This document shows positions 46,850 through 56,119 of a stretch of 64,000 nt of DNA, piece by piece; positions within the stretch are counted from its first letter, which is position 1; every line of letters begins with the position of its first letter. The translations under genes and the position numbers were made by a program. Under the pieces are notes generated by a model. That model was not told the origin of the DNA, ran no database searches, and was given only the letters and a program-made list of their open reading frames with translations. The stretch is from Flavobacterium turcicum. Its GTDB lineage: Bacteria; Bacteroidota; Bacteroidia; Flavobacteriales; Flavobacteriaceae. The stretch covers positions 806,001-870,000 of the forward strand of contig NZ_JAAOBY010000001.1 of NCBI RefSeq assembly GCF_011365745.1, written 5' to 3'.

Positions 46850-46969
46850 AATTTTAGTTTTTAAGTTGTTAAAACAAATATACTAAAACATTTGAAAAAT
46901 GATTTCAACTACGTATTGTAAGGTATATCGTTAAAAAAAAACACAAATGATGTCGTTCGTCGATTTTAT

Positions 46970-47000
46970 TTGCTGGTAAACCCGTTTAAGTGTACTTTCG
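46970..47000 (+). promoter_or_regulatory. Promoter of the LRR gene
   Basis: TTG (46970-46972), 20-bp spacer, TACTTTCG (46993-47000). Twenty-six bp before ATG 47027; it rules out an upstream in-frame start at 46970. Confidence 0.55.
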
Positions 47001-47026
47001 TCCTGTTAAATCAAACATTTCAGCGT

Positions 47027-47881
47027 ATGAAAACGAAAACTACTCTATTACTAACTATATTTTGTGCATTTTCAATGCTAGCTGCTGTTTCACCAAGCGA
47101 AAAAGAAGCACTTGTAAAATTGTACGAGTCAACTAACGGCAGTCAATGGAAAGTTAAATGGGATTTATCAGCTCCGGTATCTACATGGTTTGGAGTAAAG
47201 TTGCAAAACGATAAAGTTGTTGCACTTCAATTAGCAGATAACAATTTGATTGGAGAATTGCCAGCTGAAATTAAAAACTTAGAAAGTTTACAAGAATTAG
47301 ATTTACACAAAAATCAAATTGCGGGGACAATTCCTTCTGCGATAGGAGAGTTAAAGCAAATGCAAGTATTGAATCTTTCGTTTAATAAACTTCAAGGTTC
47401 AATTCCAAACGCTATTTGTGAATTAAATAACCTAAAGAAATTAGAATTATACATGAATGGTTTATCTGGTGAATTGCCACAAGCCATCGGTGCTCTACGT
47501 CAATTAGAAGTGCTTTCGTTATTCAATAATCAATTAGAAGGTGAAATTCCGGTATCTCTTTATGAAATTAAAAATCTTAAAGCATTACTATTGAACAGTA
47601 ATCTTTTGGTAGGTGCTTTGGACAGAAAAGTTGAGCAATTAACAGCATTAGAAAACTTAAGTCTTTTTGATAACAAAATGGTAGGTCAAGTTCCTTTTGA
47701 ATTAGAAAAATTGAACAATTTGAAAGAAATGAATATATCTTACAACCAATTTAATGGTTTGGTTTCAAGAAATCTAGCTGTTTTAGATACCTTAAACATG
47801 ACTATGGTAAACGATAAAGGCGTAGCAACCCTATTAGAGCTAAGCACTTCACGAAATACAGCGATTGCAGCCGAAGATTAA
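47027..47881 (+). CDS. Secreted leucine-rich-repeat protein
   Basis: 284-residue exported protein. Signal peptide MKTKTTLLLTIFCAFSMLAAV, a capping region (SEKEALVKLYESTNGSQW, then WFGVKLQNDKVVAL), then about seven 23-24-residue repeats of plant-type LRR pattern, for example LQELDLHKNQIAGTIPSAIG and LKKLELYMNGLSGELPQAIG. No T9SS C-terminal domain is recognisable, and the end is short. Likely a protein-binding surface; partner unknown. It has its own promoter and terminator. Confidence 0.88.
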   Translation: MKTKTTLLLTIFCAFSMLAAVSPSEKEALVKLYESTNGSQWKVKWDLSAPVSTWFGVKLQNDKVVALQLADNNLIGELPAEIKNLESLQELDLHKNQIAGTIPSAIGELKQMQVLNLSFNKLQGSIPNAICELNNLKKLELYMNGLSGELPQAIGALRQLEVLSLFNNQLEGEIPVSLYEIKNLKALLLNSNLLVGALDRKVEQLTALENLSLFDNKMVGQVPFELEKLNNLKEMNISYNQFNGLVSRNLAVLDTLNMTMVNDKGVATLLELSTSRNTAIAAED

Positions 47882-47933
47882 CATTAATAATAGAATTCAT
47901 ATTTAGTTGCTTTTAATAAACTTAGTTCATTAC

Positions 47934-47964
47934 AACCTGTGGAGTTTACTTTACAGGTTTTTTT
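47934..47964 (+). terminator. Terminator of the LRR gene
   Basis: AACCTGT/ACAGGTT stem, 12-nt loop, seven T residues. Confidence 0.85.
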
Positions 47965-48125
47965 GTGTTTTTTCATTTCTCGCTTTGCAAAAAAAACTAT
48001 GCGTTGAAATCGTCGGTTACTAATGATTTTTTGGTTTAACGGAGATTTAAGAAAGATAAATCAAGGAAATATAAAAAAACAAACTGCATCTCGCATCGCT
48101 TATCCTTTGTTAATAATACTTTTAT

Positions 48126-48133
48126 TATCTTTG
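48126..48133 (+). promoter_or_regulatory. -7 element of the LacI-family gene
   Basis: TATCTTTG, exact to TAnnTTTG, 61 bp before the ATG; the nearest TTG is 16 bp upstream. The 313-bp gap around it holds nothing else. Confidence 0.45.
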
Positions 48134-48194
48134 GTGCTTACCATTTGGTAATCAATTAAAAGTAAATTGTCCGTTTTTTAATGCAGTTGTAAAG

Positions 48195-49226
48195 ATGAAA
48201 AAAAAACCTGTTTCGATTAAATCAATAGCTGAACATCTTAAAATTTCAGTGACAACGGTTTCTTTCGTCTTGAATGGAAAAGGGAAGGAGAAACACATTT
48301 CTGATTTACTTATTCAGAAAGTATTGAATTACGCCAAAGAGGTAAATTATACACCAAATCAAATAGCGCAAAGTCTTCGTACCGGTAAATCAAATATTTT
48401 AGTATTTATGGTCGAAGATATTTCGAATAGCTTTTTCTCTAAATTAGCTCGTGTAATCGAGGATATTGCATACAGTAAAGGGTATAAAGTTATTTTTTGT
48501 AGCAACGAAAACAATGATGAAAAATCAATTGAGCTTATTCGTCTTTTTAAATACAGACAAGTAGACGGTTTTATCATTGTGCCTTCTCCCGGAATTAAAA
48601 GCGTGATTCAAGAATTGCTTGACGAAAATATACCAGTAGTTTTGCTTGATCGGTATTTTTCTGATTTAGATTGTAATAGCGTTGTGGTAGATAATGAACA
48701 AGCTACGTACAATGCAATTCAACATTTAATCGATAATAATTTTAAGAGTATTGGTTTTATTACAACAGATTCCACTCAAACCCAAATGACAGATCGTCTT
48801 GGAGGCTATGAAAGAGCTATTACAGAGGCGGATTTAGTTTCTAATGTATTAGTGATACCTTATGTTGAATCAAGCGCTGGAACATCTAGGGATTCTATAA
48901 AAAAATTCATTATTGAAGTCGAAAATAGAGACGCTGTATTTTTTGCAACCAATTATTTGGCTCAAACAGGATTAAAAGTACTCAAGAAAAACGCACCTCA
49001 TTTAATTAATAAATTGGGCATTTTTACTTTTGATGATAATGAATTCTTCAAAATACATACCCCTACGATTTCTGCTGTATCTCAGCCTATGGTTGAAATA
49101 AGTACCGAAGTTATGAAAATTCTTTTACCGTTACTACAGCGAAAAGAAGTTCATGAAAGCCCAAAACGAGTTGTATTACAAGGAAAATTGAAAATTAGAG
49201 AGTCCTCTTTGGCAACTCCTAACTAG
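48195..49226 (+). CDS. LacI family transcriptional regulator
   Basis: 343-residue repressor-type protein: N-terminal HTH (VSIKSIAEHLKISVTTVSFVLNGKG) with hinge helix (NYTPNQIAQSLRTGKS), then a periplasmic-binding-protein-like effector domain (about residues 60-340). The effector is probably a sugar, given the nearby sugar kinase remnant, isomerase-like cupin and GH92 enzyme. It likely controls that locus. Confidence 0.92.
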   Translation: MKKKPVSIKSIAEHLKISVTTVSFVLNGKGKEKHISDLLIQKVLNYAKEVNYTPNQIAQSLRTGKSNILVFMVEDISNSFFSKLARVIEDIAYSKGYKVIFCSNENNDEKSIELIRLFKYRQVDGFIIVPSPGIKSVIQELLDENIPVVLLDRYFSDLDCNSVVVDNEQATYNAIQHLIDNNFKSIGFITTDSTQTQMTDRLGGYERAITEADLVSNVLVIPYVESSAGTSRDSIKKFIIEVENRDAVFFATNYLAQTGLKVLKKNAPHLINKLGIFTFDDNEFFKIHTPTISAVSQPMVEISTEVMKILLPLLQRKEVHESPKRVVLQGKLKIRESSLATPN

Positions 49227-49511
49227 CAACTAGGCTCACGCTTTAAAACTAGTATTTAACTCTTTTTATTTTAACTATTCTTTGTCTTGTAAGGAAAGAA
49301 CAGTACAATTTATTTTTTTAAATCCTGCCTAACGATTATAAAGAACTGTTTTACATCTTGATGTTTGACTTTTATTCAAAAAGTAATTTTTTTGTATGAT
49401 AAATAGTAGGTTATCATACATTTTGAATTTAATTTTTTTAAAATTCAAATACTAGCCGTGTTACCAATTGGAGTTGCATTTTCATTAGCAAATAGGAATT
49501 GTCAATTTTGA

Positions 49512-50179
49512 ATGAAATATGAATTAAGAAGCGCTGTCAGAAGTTTTTTTGTAGAAGAATTGCGAAATATCTCTGTTTAGCACAGTTGTCCGTTCTATTT
49601 TTAAATGATGCGAGTTGCTTTGCAGTTGGTAGAACATTGACTACTTATAAAAACACTAATGTTGTTTTAAGATTTGCTCCAAAAACATAATGTACCAATT
49701 ATGGTGCTGTAACTTAAATGATACTTTGCCAATGGCTAAAGGCGTTACAATTCCGAAAACAGGACTTTTGCAGTATAAAGAATTGAAAGATGGTGCAGGA
49801 ATAGATTATTTTCAGCTTGACAGTTTATTTAGTAATAGGGGAGGGCATATAGGGTTATAGCTACAAGCAGGAATAACGGAATTGGCAGAACTGAGTATTG
49901 AATCGGCTAAAAAGGTGTATCAAAAATTTACACTCAATTTAAGTTTATTTTTAACGCCTTTTCTGCGTAATTTTGCCGAAGTATATTAGTGTCGATAGGG
50001 AATTTACAAATAGTGAATGTATATTTCTGACTGCTTTAAAACAATAATTTGCTAATTTGGGATTAAAGATGCCTTTAGCAATTTTAGAAAACACCGAAGC
50101 AACTACTATATTGGAGGCAGCTTATTTTTACAATGAGGTTTTTTGGGAAAAAATAAAAGAGGAACTGCCTCATTTTTAA
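49512..50179 (+). pseudogene. ROK-family sugar kinase remnant
   Basis: Translations in shifting frames give ROK-like fragments: VLFLNDASCFAVGR near 49590-49635, LQAGITELAELSIESAKKVYQKF near 49862-49930 (given in part), and a C-terminal piece LGLKMPLAILENTEA...FWEKIKEELPHF ending at the TAA at 50177-50179. In-frame stops and several frameshifts interrupt it. The order matches ROK glucokinase/fructokinase (NDA motif, then C-terminal region). The 5' portion is too eroded to bound. Confidence 0.65.
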
Positions 50180-50195
50180 TTTAATTATTTAAAAA

Positions 50196-50711
50196 ATGCA
50201 AGTACAGTTAACAAACTTATTGGATAAAGCAGTTGTTTTTGATGAGATCAGAAATCAATTGCAAACGGCTAATTATACCATTGAAAATGAAGATCAAACT
50301 AGACCTTGGGGTGGTTTTTTTGTGATAAATGAAAAGGAAACAAATACTTTTGCTTCAAATTTTTTTCCTAATCTTGCTCCAGAGTCAGAAGATTTCACAT
50401 CTAAGCGAAGCCCAAAAATTTTGGTTGTAGCGCCATCATGTAGACTTTCTTGGCAGTATCATTTCAGAAGGTCTGAAGTGTGGAAAGTAGTCAATGGACC
50501 GGTCGGAGTAAAAATAAGTGACACTGATGAAGAAGGAGATTTAAAAGTGCTTGAAGCGGGTGATTTTATCAAAATGAATACAGGAGAACGTCATCGTTTG
50601 ATAGGTTTGAATAGTTGGGGTGTAGTAGCTGAAATTTGGCAACATACTGATCCCAATCATCCGTCAGATGAAGAGGATATTGTTAGGCTGCAAGATGATT
50701 TTGGTAGATAA
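50196..50711 (+). CDS. Mannose-6-phosphate-isomerase-like cupin
   Basis: 171-residue cupin similar to the C-terminal part of type II phosphomannose isomerase, often annotated phosphoheptose isomerase in Bacteroidota. Family-like parts: TRPWGGFFVI, SWQYHFRRSEVWKVVNGPVGV with possible metal ligands His and Glu, and EIWQHTDPNHPSDEEDI at the end. It would convert mannose-6-P to fructose-6-P if active, which fits a mannose-use locus with the GH92 enzyme. Intact, although the kinase gene before it is broken. Confidence 0.75.
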   Translation: MQVQLTNLLDKAVVFDEIRNQLQTANYTIENEDQTRPWGGFFVINEKETNTFASNFFPNLAPESEDFTSKRSPKILVVAPSCRLSWQYHFRRSEVWKVVNGPVGVKISDTDEEGDLKVLEAGDFIKMNTGERHRLIGLNSWGVVAEIWQHTDPNHPSDEEDIVRLQDDFGR

Positions 50712-50767
50712 TTTTCAAGATGATTCTTTTCAACAAAGGAAGCTAATTACAAAAAAAGTAAAGTCTA

Positions 50768-50802
50768 AAAGGTTTATTGCAGATGCAATAGACCTTTTTT
50801 TA
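50768..50802 (+). terminator. Terminator of the cupin gene
   Basis: AAAGGTTTATTGC/GCAATAGACCTTT stem with one G-U pair, loop AGAT, T run. Confidence 0.88.
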
Positions 50803-51506
50803 TAGAATTTAGTCAGGGTATTTTAACGAATATTCTTTGTATCGAAATCTAAGATTTAATTTTTCTGGTAGATAAAAACAGAAAAAGTATTTTTCTAAAA
50901 TTGTCTTTGGTTTGTTGTAATCCATTCATTTTTATAGACTTAAATAACTATTGTAGTCATTTGCTCGGTGAATTGAGTAATTCAATTGCTTTTTCGAATA
51001 TCTACGTAATTATTCCTCCTATATTTATTTTTAAGGCTTACTTTTAATGAAGTGTTTTTTACGTTCTATGACTTTTTTAATGATTAATTTTTCAAAATTT
51101 TGATGTTCCTCAATCCAAATCCTATTAAGCTATCATGAAAATAAATTTAGGAAAAAATATTTTTTAAACTAAAACGTATTAGTATTTTTGTTAAGAAGGA
51201 TTCTGGTATCACCTTTAATTTACTTTCGTTCAGTTTAATAAAATCCATGTTTGAAATTACAGTTTGGTGGTGCCAACAGTCTGTGTTAGTTAAATTGTAT
51301 TTAAGCAAATAACTGCAAAATCAATATAATGTGTAATATAATTACAATCAGCAAAGTTGGTTTTGCAGGAGCAGTTTTAAAATAAACAAAAGATTTATAG
51401 TGAGAAGGAAACTGGTTTACAGCTTATTTTCGAAAGCTTGGTAAAAGATATTTTTAGAAATTCCGAAGTCAGAAAAGGAATAATTAACGCAATTAATAAT
51501 GTAGTT
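50803..51506. other. AT-rich gap before the GH92 gene
   Basis: About 700 bp with no recognisable gene, repeat or RNA. An open stretch after 51380 runs in frame into the GH92 gene but shows no family similarity. SusC/SusD genes, which often precede such an enzyme, are absent; this may be eroded sequence. Confidence 0.5.
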
Positions 51507-53813
51507 TTGAGTATAAAAATAAATAGAATTCGGTTCGTGTTGTTGAGTCTGTTTTTCATAGTTTCGGGTACAGCACAAGAACTTGTGGTTACAGAAGCTA
51601 GGCAAGCTGTTGATTGGGTGAACCCGCTAATTGGTACCGATTCAGATTATGGAATCTCGAATGGGAACACCTATCCCGCCATAGCAATGCCATGGGGAAT
51701 GAACTTTTGGACACCCCAAACAGGAAAAATGGGTGATGGTTGGGCATATACCTATAAAGCAAACCGCATTAAAGGTTTTAAGCAAACCCATCAACCTTCG
51801 CCGTGGATGAACGATTACGGTCAGTTTTCAATCATGCCGGTCACTGGTGATTTAAAATTTAAGGAAGAGGAACGCCAAAGTTGGTTTTCGCACAAAGCCG
51901 AAACCGTTACTCCATACTATTATAGTGTGTATTTGGCTGATCATAAAGTTACTACCGAGATTACACCTACCGAAAGGGCTGCACGATTTCGTTTCACTTT
52001 TCCTGAAACCAATAACGCATACGTTGTTATTGATGCCTTTGACAAAGGATCTTATGTAAAAATTATCCCTTTTGAAAGAAAAATTATTGGCTATACCACA
52101 AAAAATAGTGGTGGTGTGCCTCAAAATTTCAAAAATTATTTTGTCCTTGTTTTTGATAAAGATTTTGAAACAAATGCAACTTTTAATGGCGATGTTTTAG
52201 GAAATGCTTTAGAAATGCAAGCCAACCATGCCGGAGTAGTTGTAGGTTTTAAAACGAAATCTGGAGAAGCGGTTAATGTACAAGTAGCCTCGTCTTTTAT
52301 CAGTTATGAACAAGCGGAACTGAATTTAAAAGAAATTGGGAATGATGATTTTGATGCGCTCAAAGAGAAAGGAAAAGCCATTTGGAATAAGGAGCTAAAC
52401 CGAATAAAAGTAGAAGGCGGGACGACTGACCAAATGGGAACTTTTTATTCCTCATTGTATCGCTCGCTTCTTTTTCCAAGAAAATTCTATGAGTTTGACA
52501 AAAACAAAAATATAGTTCATTATAGCCCTTATAATGGTCAAGTACTATCTGGTTATATGTTTGTTGACACTGGGTTTTGGGATACTTTTAGGGCTTTATA
52601 CCCATTTTTAAACTTGATGTATCCTGATCTGAATGCTAAGATGCAAGAAGGCTTATCGAATGCTTATAAAGAAAGCGGTTGGTTGCCAGAATGGTCAAGT
52701 CCTGGTTTACGCGATATCATGGTGGGTAATAATTCGGCTTCTATTGTATCTGAGGCGTATTTGAAGAGCGGAAAAAACTCAAAATACGACATCGAAAATT
52801 TATACCAAGCTTTAATTCACGGTGCCAATAATCCGGGGCCTTTGAGAGCTGTGGGTAGAGCTGGAGTTGATTTTTATAATACCTTGGGCTTTGTGCCACA
52901 AGACGCCGTTGATGAAAGTGCAGCTCGAACTCTGGAATATGCTTATGATGATTTTGCGATTTATCAATTGGCTAAAGCCTTGAAAAAGCCACAATCCGAA
53001 ATCGACTTGTATAAAAAACGAAGTCTAAACTATAAAAATCTCTTTGATCCTTCTTATAATTTAATGCGACCAAAAAATAAGGACGGGAAATTTATTACGT
53101 CTTTTGATCCCTTTCTGTGGTTTAATGGTTTTACAGAAGGAAATAGTTGGCATTACTCGTGGTCCGTTTTTCATGATGTGCAAGGTTTGATAGATTTAAT
53201 GGGCGGACCAAAGACATTTGTATCGCAGTTAGACAAAGTTTTTTCTGCTCCACCTGTTTTTGCGACGGGCAATTTTAAAGGAGGAGTAATCCATGAAATG
53301 AGAGAAATGCAAATTGCTAATATGGGCCAATATGCTCACGGAAATCAACCCATTCAGCACATGATTTATTTGTACAATTATGCCAATCAGCCTTGGAAAA
53401 CGCAATATTGGGTTCGAGAGACGATGAACAGAATGTATCACGCCACTCCCGATGGGTATTGTGGTGACGAGGATAATGGGCAAACCTCTGCTTGGTATGT
53501 TTTTTCAGCTCTCGGATTTTATCCTGTGACTCCAGCATCTGATCAATATGTTTTAGGGGCTCCATTGTTTAAAAAGGCAACTATTCAGCTAGAAAACGGT
53601 AAGACAATTCAAATTAATGCTCCAGCAAATACTGTTGAAAATAGGTACATCCAATCATTGCAATTCAATGGTAAAACATATTCTAAAAACTGGATCAGTC
53701 ATTCAGAGCTAATTAAAGGTGCTTCTTTAGAAATAGAAATGTCTGCAACGCCCAATCTAAAAAGAGGCACAAAAAAGGAAGATGTTCCGTACTCATTAAC
53801 TAACGAAAACTAA
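51507..53813 (+). CDS. GH92 family alpha-mannosidase, secreted
   Basis: Exo-acting alpha-mannosidase of family GH92, probably periplasmic or surface. Family blocks: VNPLIGTDSDYGISNGNTYP, GFKQTHQPSPWMNDYG, FVDTGFWDTFRALYPF, FTEGNSWHYSW with the candidate catalytic acid Glu, and GYCGDEDNGQTSAWYVFSALG with the candidate base Asp pair. No ATG precedes the signal peptide. TTG 51507 gives a good one (MSIKINRIRFVLLSLFFIVSG); TTG 51438 is the other option, adding 23 residues. 768 residues from 51507. Confidence 0.88.
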   Translation: MSIKINRIRFVLLSLFFIVSGTAQELVVTEARQAVDWVNPLIGTDSDYGISNGNTYPAIAMPWGMNFWTPQTGKMGDGWAYTYKANRIKGFKQTHQPSPWMNDYGQFSIMPVTGDLKFKEEERQSWFSHKAETVTPYYYSVYLADHKVTTEITPTERAARFRFTFPETNNAYVVIDAFDKGSYVKIIPFERKIIGYTTKNSGGVPQNFKNYFVLVFDKDFETNATFNGDVLGNALEMQANHAGVVVGFKTKSGEAVNVQVASSFISYEQAELNLKEIGNDDFDALKEKGKAIWNKELNRIKVEGGTTDQMGTFYSSLYRSLLFPRKFYEFDKNKNIVHYSPYNGQVLSGYMFVDTGFWDTFRALYPFLNLMYPDLNAKMQEGLSNAYKESGWLPEWSSPGLRDIMVGNNSASIVSEAYLKSGKNSKYDIENLYQALIHGANNPGPLRAVGRAGVDFYNTLGFVPQDAVDESAARTLEYAYDDFAIYQLAKALKKPQSEIDLYKKRSLNYKNLFDPSYNLMRPKNKDGKFITSFDPFLWFNGFTEGNSWHYSWSVFHDVQGLIDLMGGPKTFVSQLDKVFSAPPVFATGNFKGGVIHEMREMQIANMGQYAHGNQPIQHMIYLYNYANQPWKTQYWVRETMNRMYHATPDGYCGDEDNGQTSAWYVFSALGFYPVTPASDQYVLGAPLFKKATIQLENGKTIQINAPANTVENRYIQSLQFNGKTYSKNWISHSELIKGASLEIEMSATPNLKRGTKKEDVPYSLTNEN

Positions 53814-54021
53814 AGGTAAGTTTGCTATCACATTTAGAACAAGTATTGATTTGTGGTTTCTATTTGTTATTGTGTTCCTACAAAATGATCAGTCCAAACA
53901 ATTCAAATTAGCCTTTAGATAAGTTGTAATAATAATCAAGACTTTTTAGGTAGTATTAAATTGCCAGTGTACACGTTTTACTTAATTTTAGAGCTACAAA
54001 ATAAATATGCTACCTTACGAC

Positions 54022-54858
54022 ATGATTAAAAAACAAATTTTCGCAATCTTTTTCCTTTTTACAGTTTCCATTTTATGGGCTCAAAAAACAGAATACGCTA
54101 CGGTGAGTAACGTTTCTTATTATGATATTACTAACTCAAAGACCGATGAGTACGTTAAAGAGCGCTGCGTTTTAGATGTTTATTATCCAAAAAACAGCAA
54201 AGGTTTCGCTACGGTAATTTGGTTTCATGGTGGCGGACTTTCAGGTGGAAACAAAGAGCTACCGGACGGACTAAAAGACAAAGGTTTTGCAGTGATTTCT
54301 GTTAATTATCGGTTGTCACCAAAGGTAAAAGTCGAAAAATGTATCGAAGATGCTGCTGCTGCGGTAGCATGGACGTTTCAAAATATTGAAAATTACGGTG
54401 GAAATAAGTCGTTAATTTTTGTAGCTGGACATTCCGCAGGAGGTTACCTGGCCCTGATGGTTGGTATGGATAAAAAATGGTTGCAGGCAAAAAATACCGA
54501 TGCGAATACAATTGCAGGTTTAATTCCGTTGAGTCCGCAAGTAATTACTCATTATGAATTGCGTAAAGAACGCGGAATTCCAGACACCCAACCTGTCGTT
54601 GACGCATTTGCTCCCTTGTATCATGTGCGCGCTGATGCACCACCGTTATTACTCATTACAGGCGATAGGGAGCTAGAAATGTTGGGTCGTTACGAAGAGA
54701 ATGCTTACTTCATGCGAATGATGAAAGTTGTTGGTCATAAAGCTACAACGCTCTATGAAATTCAAGGTTTCGGACATAATATGGTAGAGCCTGCTTTGCC
54801 ATTATTGGTCAATCAAGTGAAGAAAATAACCGCTGAGAAAATGGAACATTTAAAGTAA
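54022..54858 (+). CDS. Secreted alpha/beta hydrolase (HSL/BD-FAE-like esterase)
   Basis: 278-residue exported hydrolase. Signal peptide MIKKQIFAIFFLFTVSILWAQ, oxyanion segment WFHGGGLSGG, nucleophile elbow GHSAGG, acid in LLITGDREL, and His in GFGHNM. The arrangement is that of carbohydrate or lipid esterases of the HSL type. Beside a GH92 enzyme it could deacetylate glycans; that is inference. An ATG 15 bp upstream (54007) is an alternative start. Confidence 0.85.
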   Translation: MIKKQIFAIFFLFTVSILWAQKTEYATVSNVSYYDITNSKTDEYVKERCVLDVYYPKNSKGFATVIWFHGGGLSGGNKELPDGLKDKGFAVISVNYRLSPKVKVEKCIEDAAAAVAWTFQNIENYGGNKSLIFVAGHSAGGYLALMVGMDKKWLQAKNTDANTIAGLIPLSPQVITHYELRKERGIPDTQPVVDAFAPLYHVRADAPPLLLITGDRELEMLGRYEENAYFMRMMKVVGHKATTLYEIQGFGHNMVEPALPLLVNQVKKITAEKMEHLK

Positions 54859-54932
54859 TTTTTAGAATTGAAATATAAAATATAAAATTTTCAAAAATGC
54901 TTCGCTTCATAATTTTTGTTTTATTAAAAGTT

Positions 54933-54956
54933 GTGAGAATGTCTCTGACTTCGCAC
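54933..54956 (+). repeat. GTGCGAA-type hairpin repeat, copy 1
   Basis: GTGAGAATGTCTCTGACTTCGCAC-like unit (first half diverged). Other copies lie at 57181-57204, 57388-57411 and, inverted, 57306-57327. Confidence 0.65.
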
Positions 54957-54990
54957 CTTCAATTTGAATAAAGCTCAGTAAATCTGAGAT

Positions 54991-55044
54991 TAATAAAAAA
55001 AGCTCCAGATTTTAGACTGAAGCTTTTCTAGTAATGGGAGACGG
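54991..55044 (+). repeat. Distant fossil of the tRNA-fMet 3' end and terminator
   Basis: AAAAAAAGCTCCAGATTTT, CTGAAGCTTTTCTAGTA and TGGGAGACGG follow the order of the tRNA-fMet terminator and 3' end at 57961-58008. The hairpin may act as a terminator for the esterase gene on the plus strand. Confidence 0.6.
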
Positions 55045-55067
55045 TAAAACAGCTGCCAATTGTTTCT

Positions 55068-55637
55068 TTACGAAATGTTTTTCAAGAAGTGTAAAAGCTT
55101 GATTTCCTTTTGAATGAATCGTATCATAAAAAATGCAAAAAGAAATAAAAAAATATATCCGCTTAATAAAATGTAAAGATAAAAGCCTCTTGAGAAAATG
55201 TTTTTAAAGACAGGTAAAAGCAATGTAAATCCAGCTGTATACGTGAGGTAAATAATAGGAGTAAGGATGTAATGTATTTTTTTTCTCCAAGTATAAAACT
55301 GATATGCTAGTTTACTGTATTCTATTAATGTGAGATCAGTATTTAAATTGGCAAGCTTTTTTACGCTGATCCATTCTAAGGCTACGCGGCTCACAAGCAT
55401 TACAATCATAATACACAAGCCAATACTAAACTGTATGTTTCTATAAGCACCTGACCAGATATAATAGAAGATTAATATTACAGAAGTTAAGCTCAAAATT
55501 ATTCTGGTCCACAAATGACCGCGTTTTATTTTTTTAGTATGTGACTCCGCTTTTTTTATGATTTCGGTGGGAGTTGGTTGTGATTCAGATGCTGTCTGCT
55601 GATTCCAGATATTTTGTAATTCTTCAAATGTTTTCAT
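55068..55637 (-). CDS. Membrane protein downstream of ECF sigma factor, possible anti-sigma factor
   Basis: 189-residue protein from ATG 55637, overlapping the sigma gene by 14 bp (ATG 55646 adds three residues). The N-terminal cytoplasmic part (MKTFEELQNIWNQQ...) precedes four hydrophobic segments. It has no zinc-type anti-sigma motif. Overlap with an ECF sigma gene suggests it may hold or release the sigma factor, an inference from position only. Confidence 0.75.
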   Translation of the reverse strand: MKTFEELQNIWNQQTASESQPTPTEIIKKAESHTKKIKRGHLWTRIILSLTSVILIFYYIWSGAYRNIQFSIGLCIMIVMLVSRVALEWISVKKLANLNTDLTLIEYSKLAYQFYTWRKKIHYILTPIIYLTYTAGFTLLLPVFKNIFSRGFYLYILLSGYIFLFLFAFFMIRFIQKEIKLLHFLKNIS

Positions 55638-56118
55638 TTTGTACACATTGAGTTAAACTTTTTTTGATTCTGTGAATTCTAACGCGAAGGGTTTCTTCGG
55701 TTATCCCGATTACTTCTGATATTTCCTGATATTCTAAACCGTCTAAAGTCATCAGGATGATCATCTTGTTCGTTTCTTCCAATTTTTGTATGCATTGATA
55801 CATTTGTCTAAGCTGCTCATCTTTTTCGCTCGAATAGGTTTCTGAAACAATCTGAGGCAGGATATCGGTCCTGATTTCTTTCTTTGAAGATGATTTTCTC
55901 AAATAAAGAAGGCAAGTGTTTACTGCAATCCGGTAAATCCAAGTGCTGATATTTGATTCATTTCTAAAAGTGTCTAACTTCTCCCAGACTTTGATAAAGA
56001 TTTCCTGAGTTGCATCAGAGGCTAATGCGGCATCGCCACAAAAATATCCTTTGCACAATCGAAACACTTTATTGTAATTTTTGTAATAAATCTCGTCGAA
56101 TAATTCTTTTTTAGCCAC
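55624..56118 (-). CDS. ECF-type RNA polymerase sigma factor
   Basis: 164-residue sigma-70 family protein with region 2 (FRLCKGYFCGDAALASDATQEIFIKVWEKLDTF, in part) and region 4 HTH (MTLDGLEYQEISEVIGITEETLRVRIHR, in part). The start is GTG, one base after the hydrolase stop, pointing to coupled translation. The set hydrolase - sigma factor - membrane protein forms one minus-strand operon. The target regulon cannot be told. Confidence 0.92.
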   Translation of the reverse strand: MAKKELFDEIYYKNYNKVFRLCKGYFCGDAALASDATQEIFIKVWEKLDTFRNESNISTWIYRIAVNTCLLYLRKSSSKKEIRTDILPQIVSETYSSEKDEQLRQMYQCIQKLEETNKMIILMTLDGLEYQEISEVIGITEETLRVRIHRIKKSLTQCVQNENI

Positions 56119-56119
56119 C

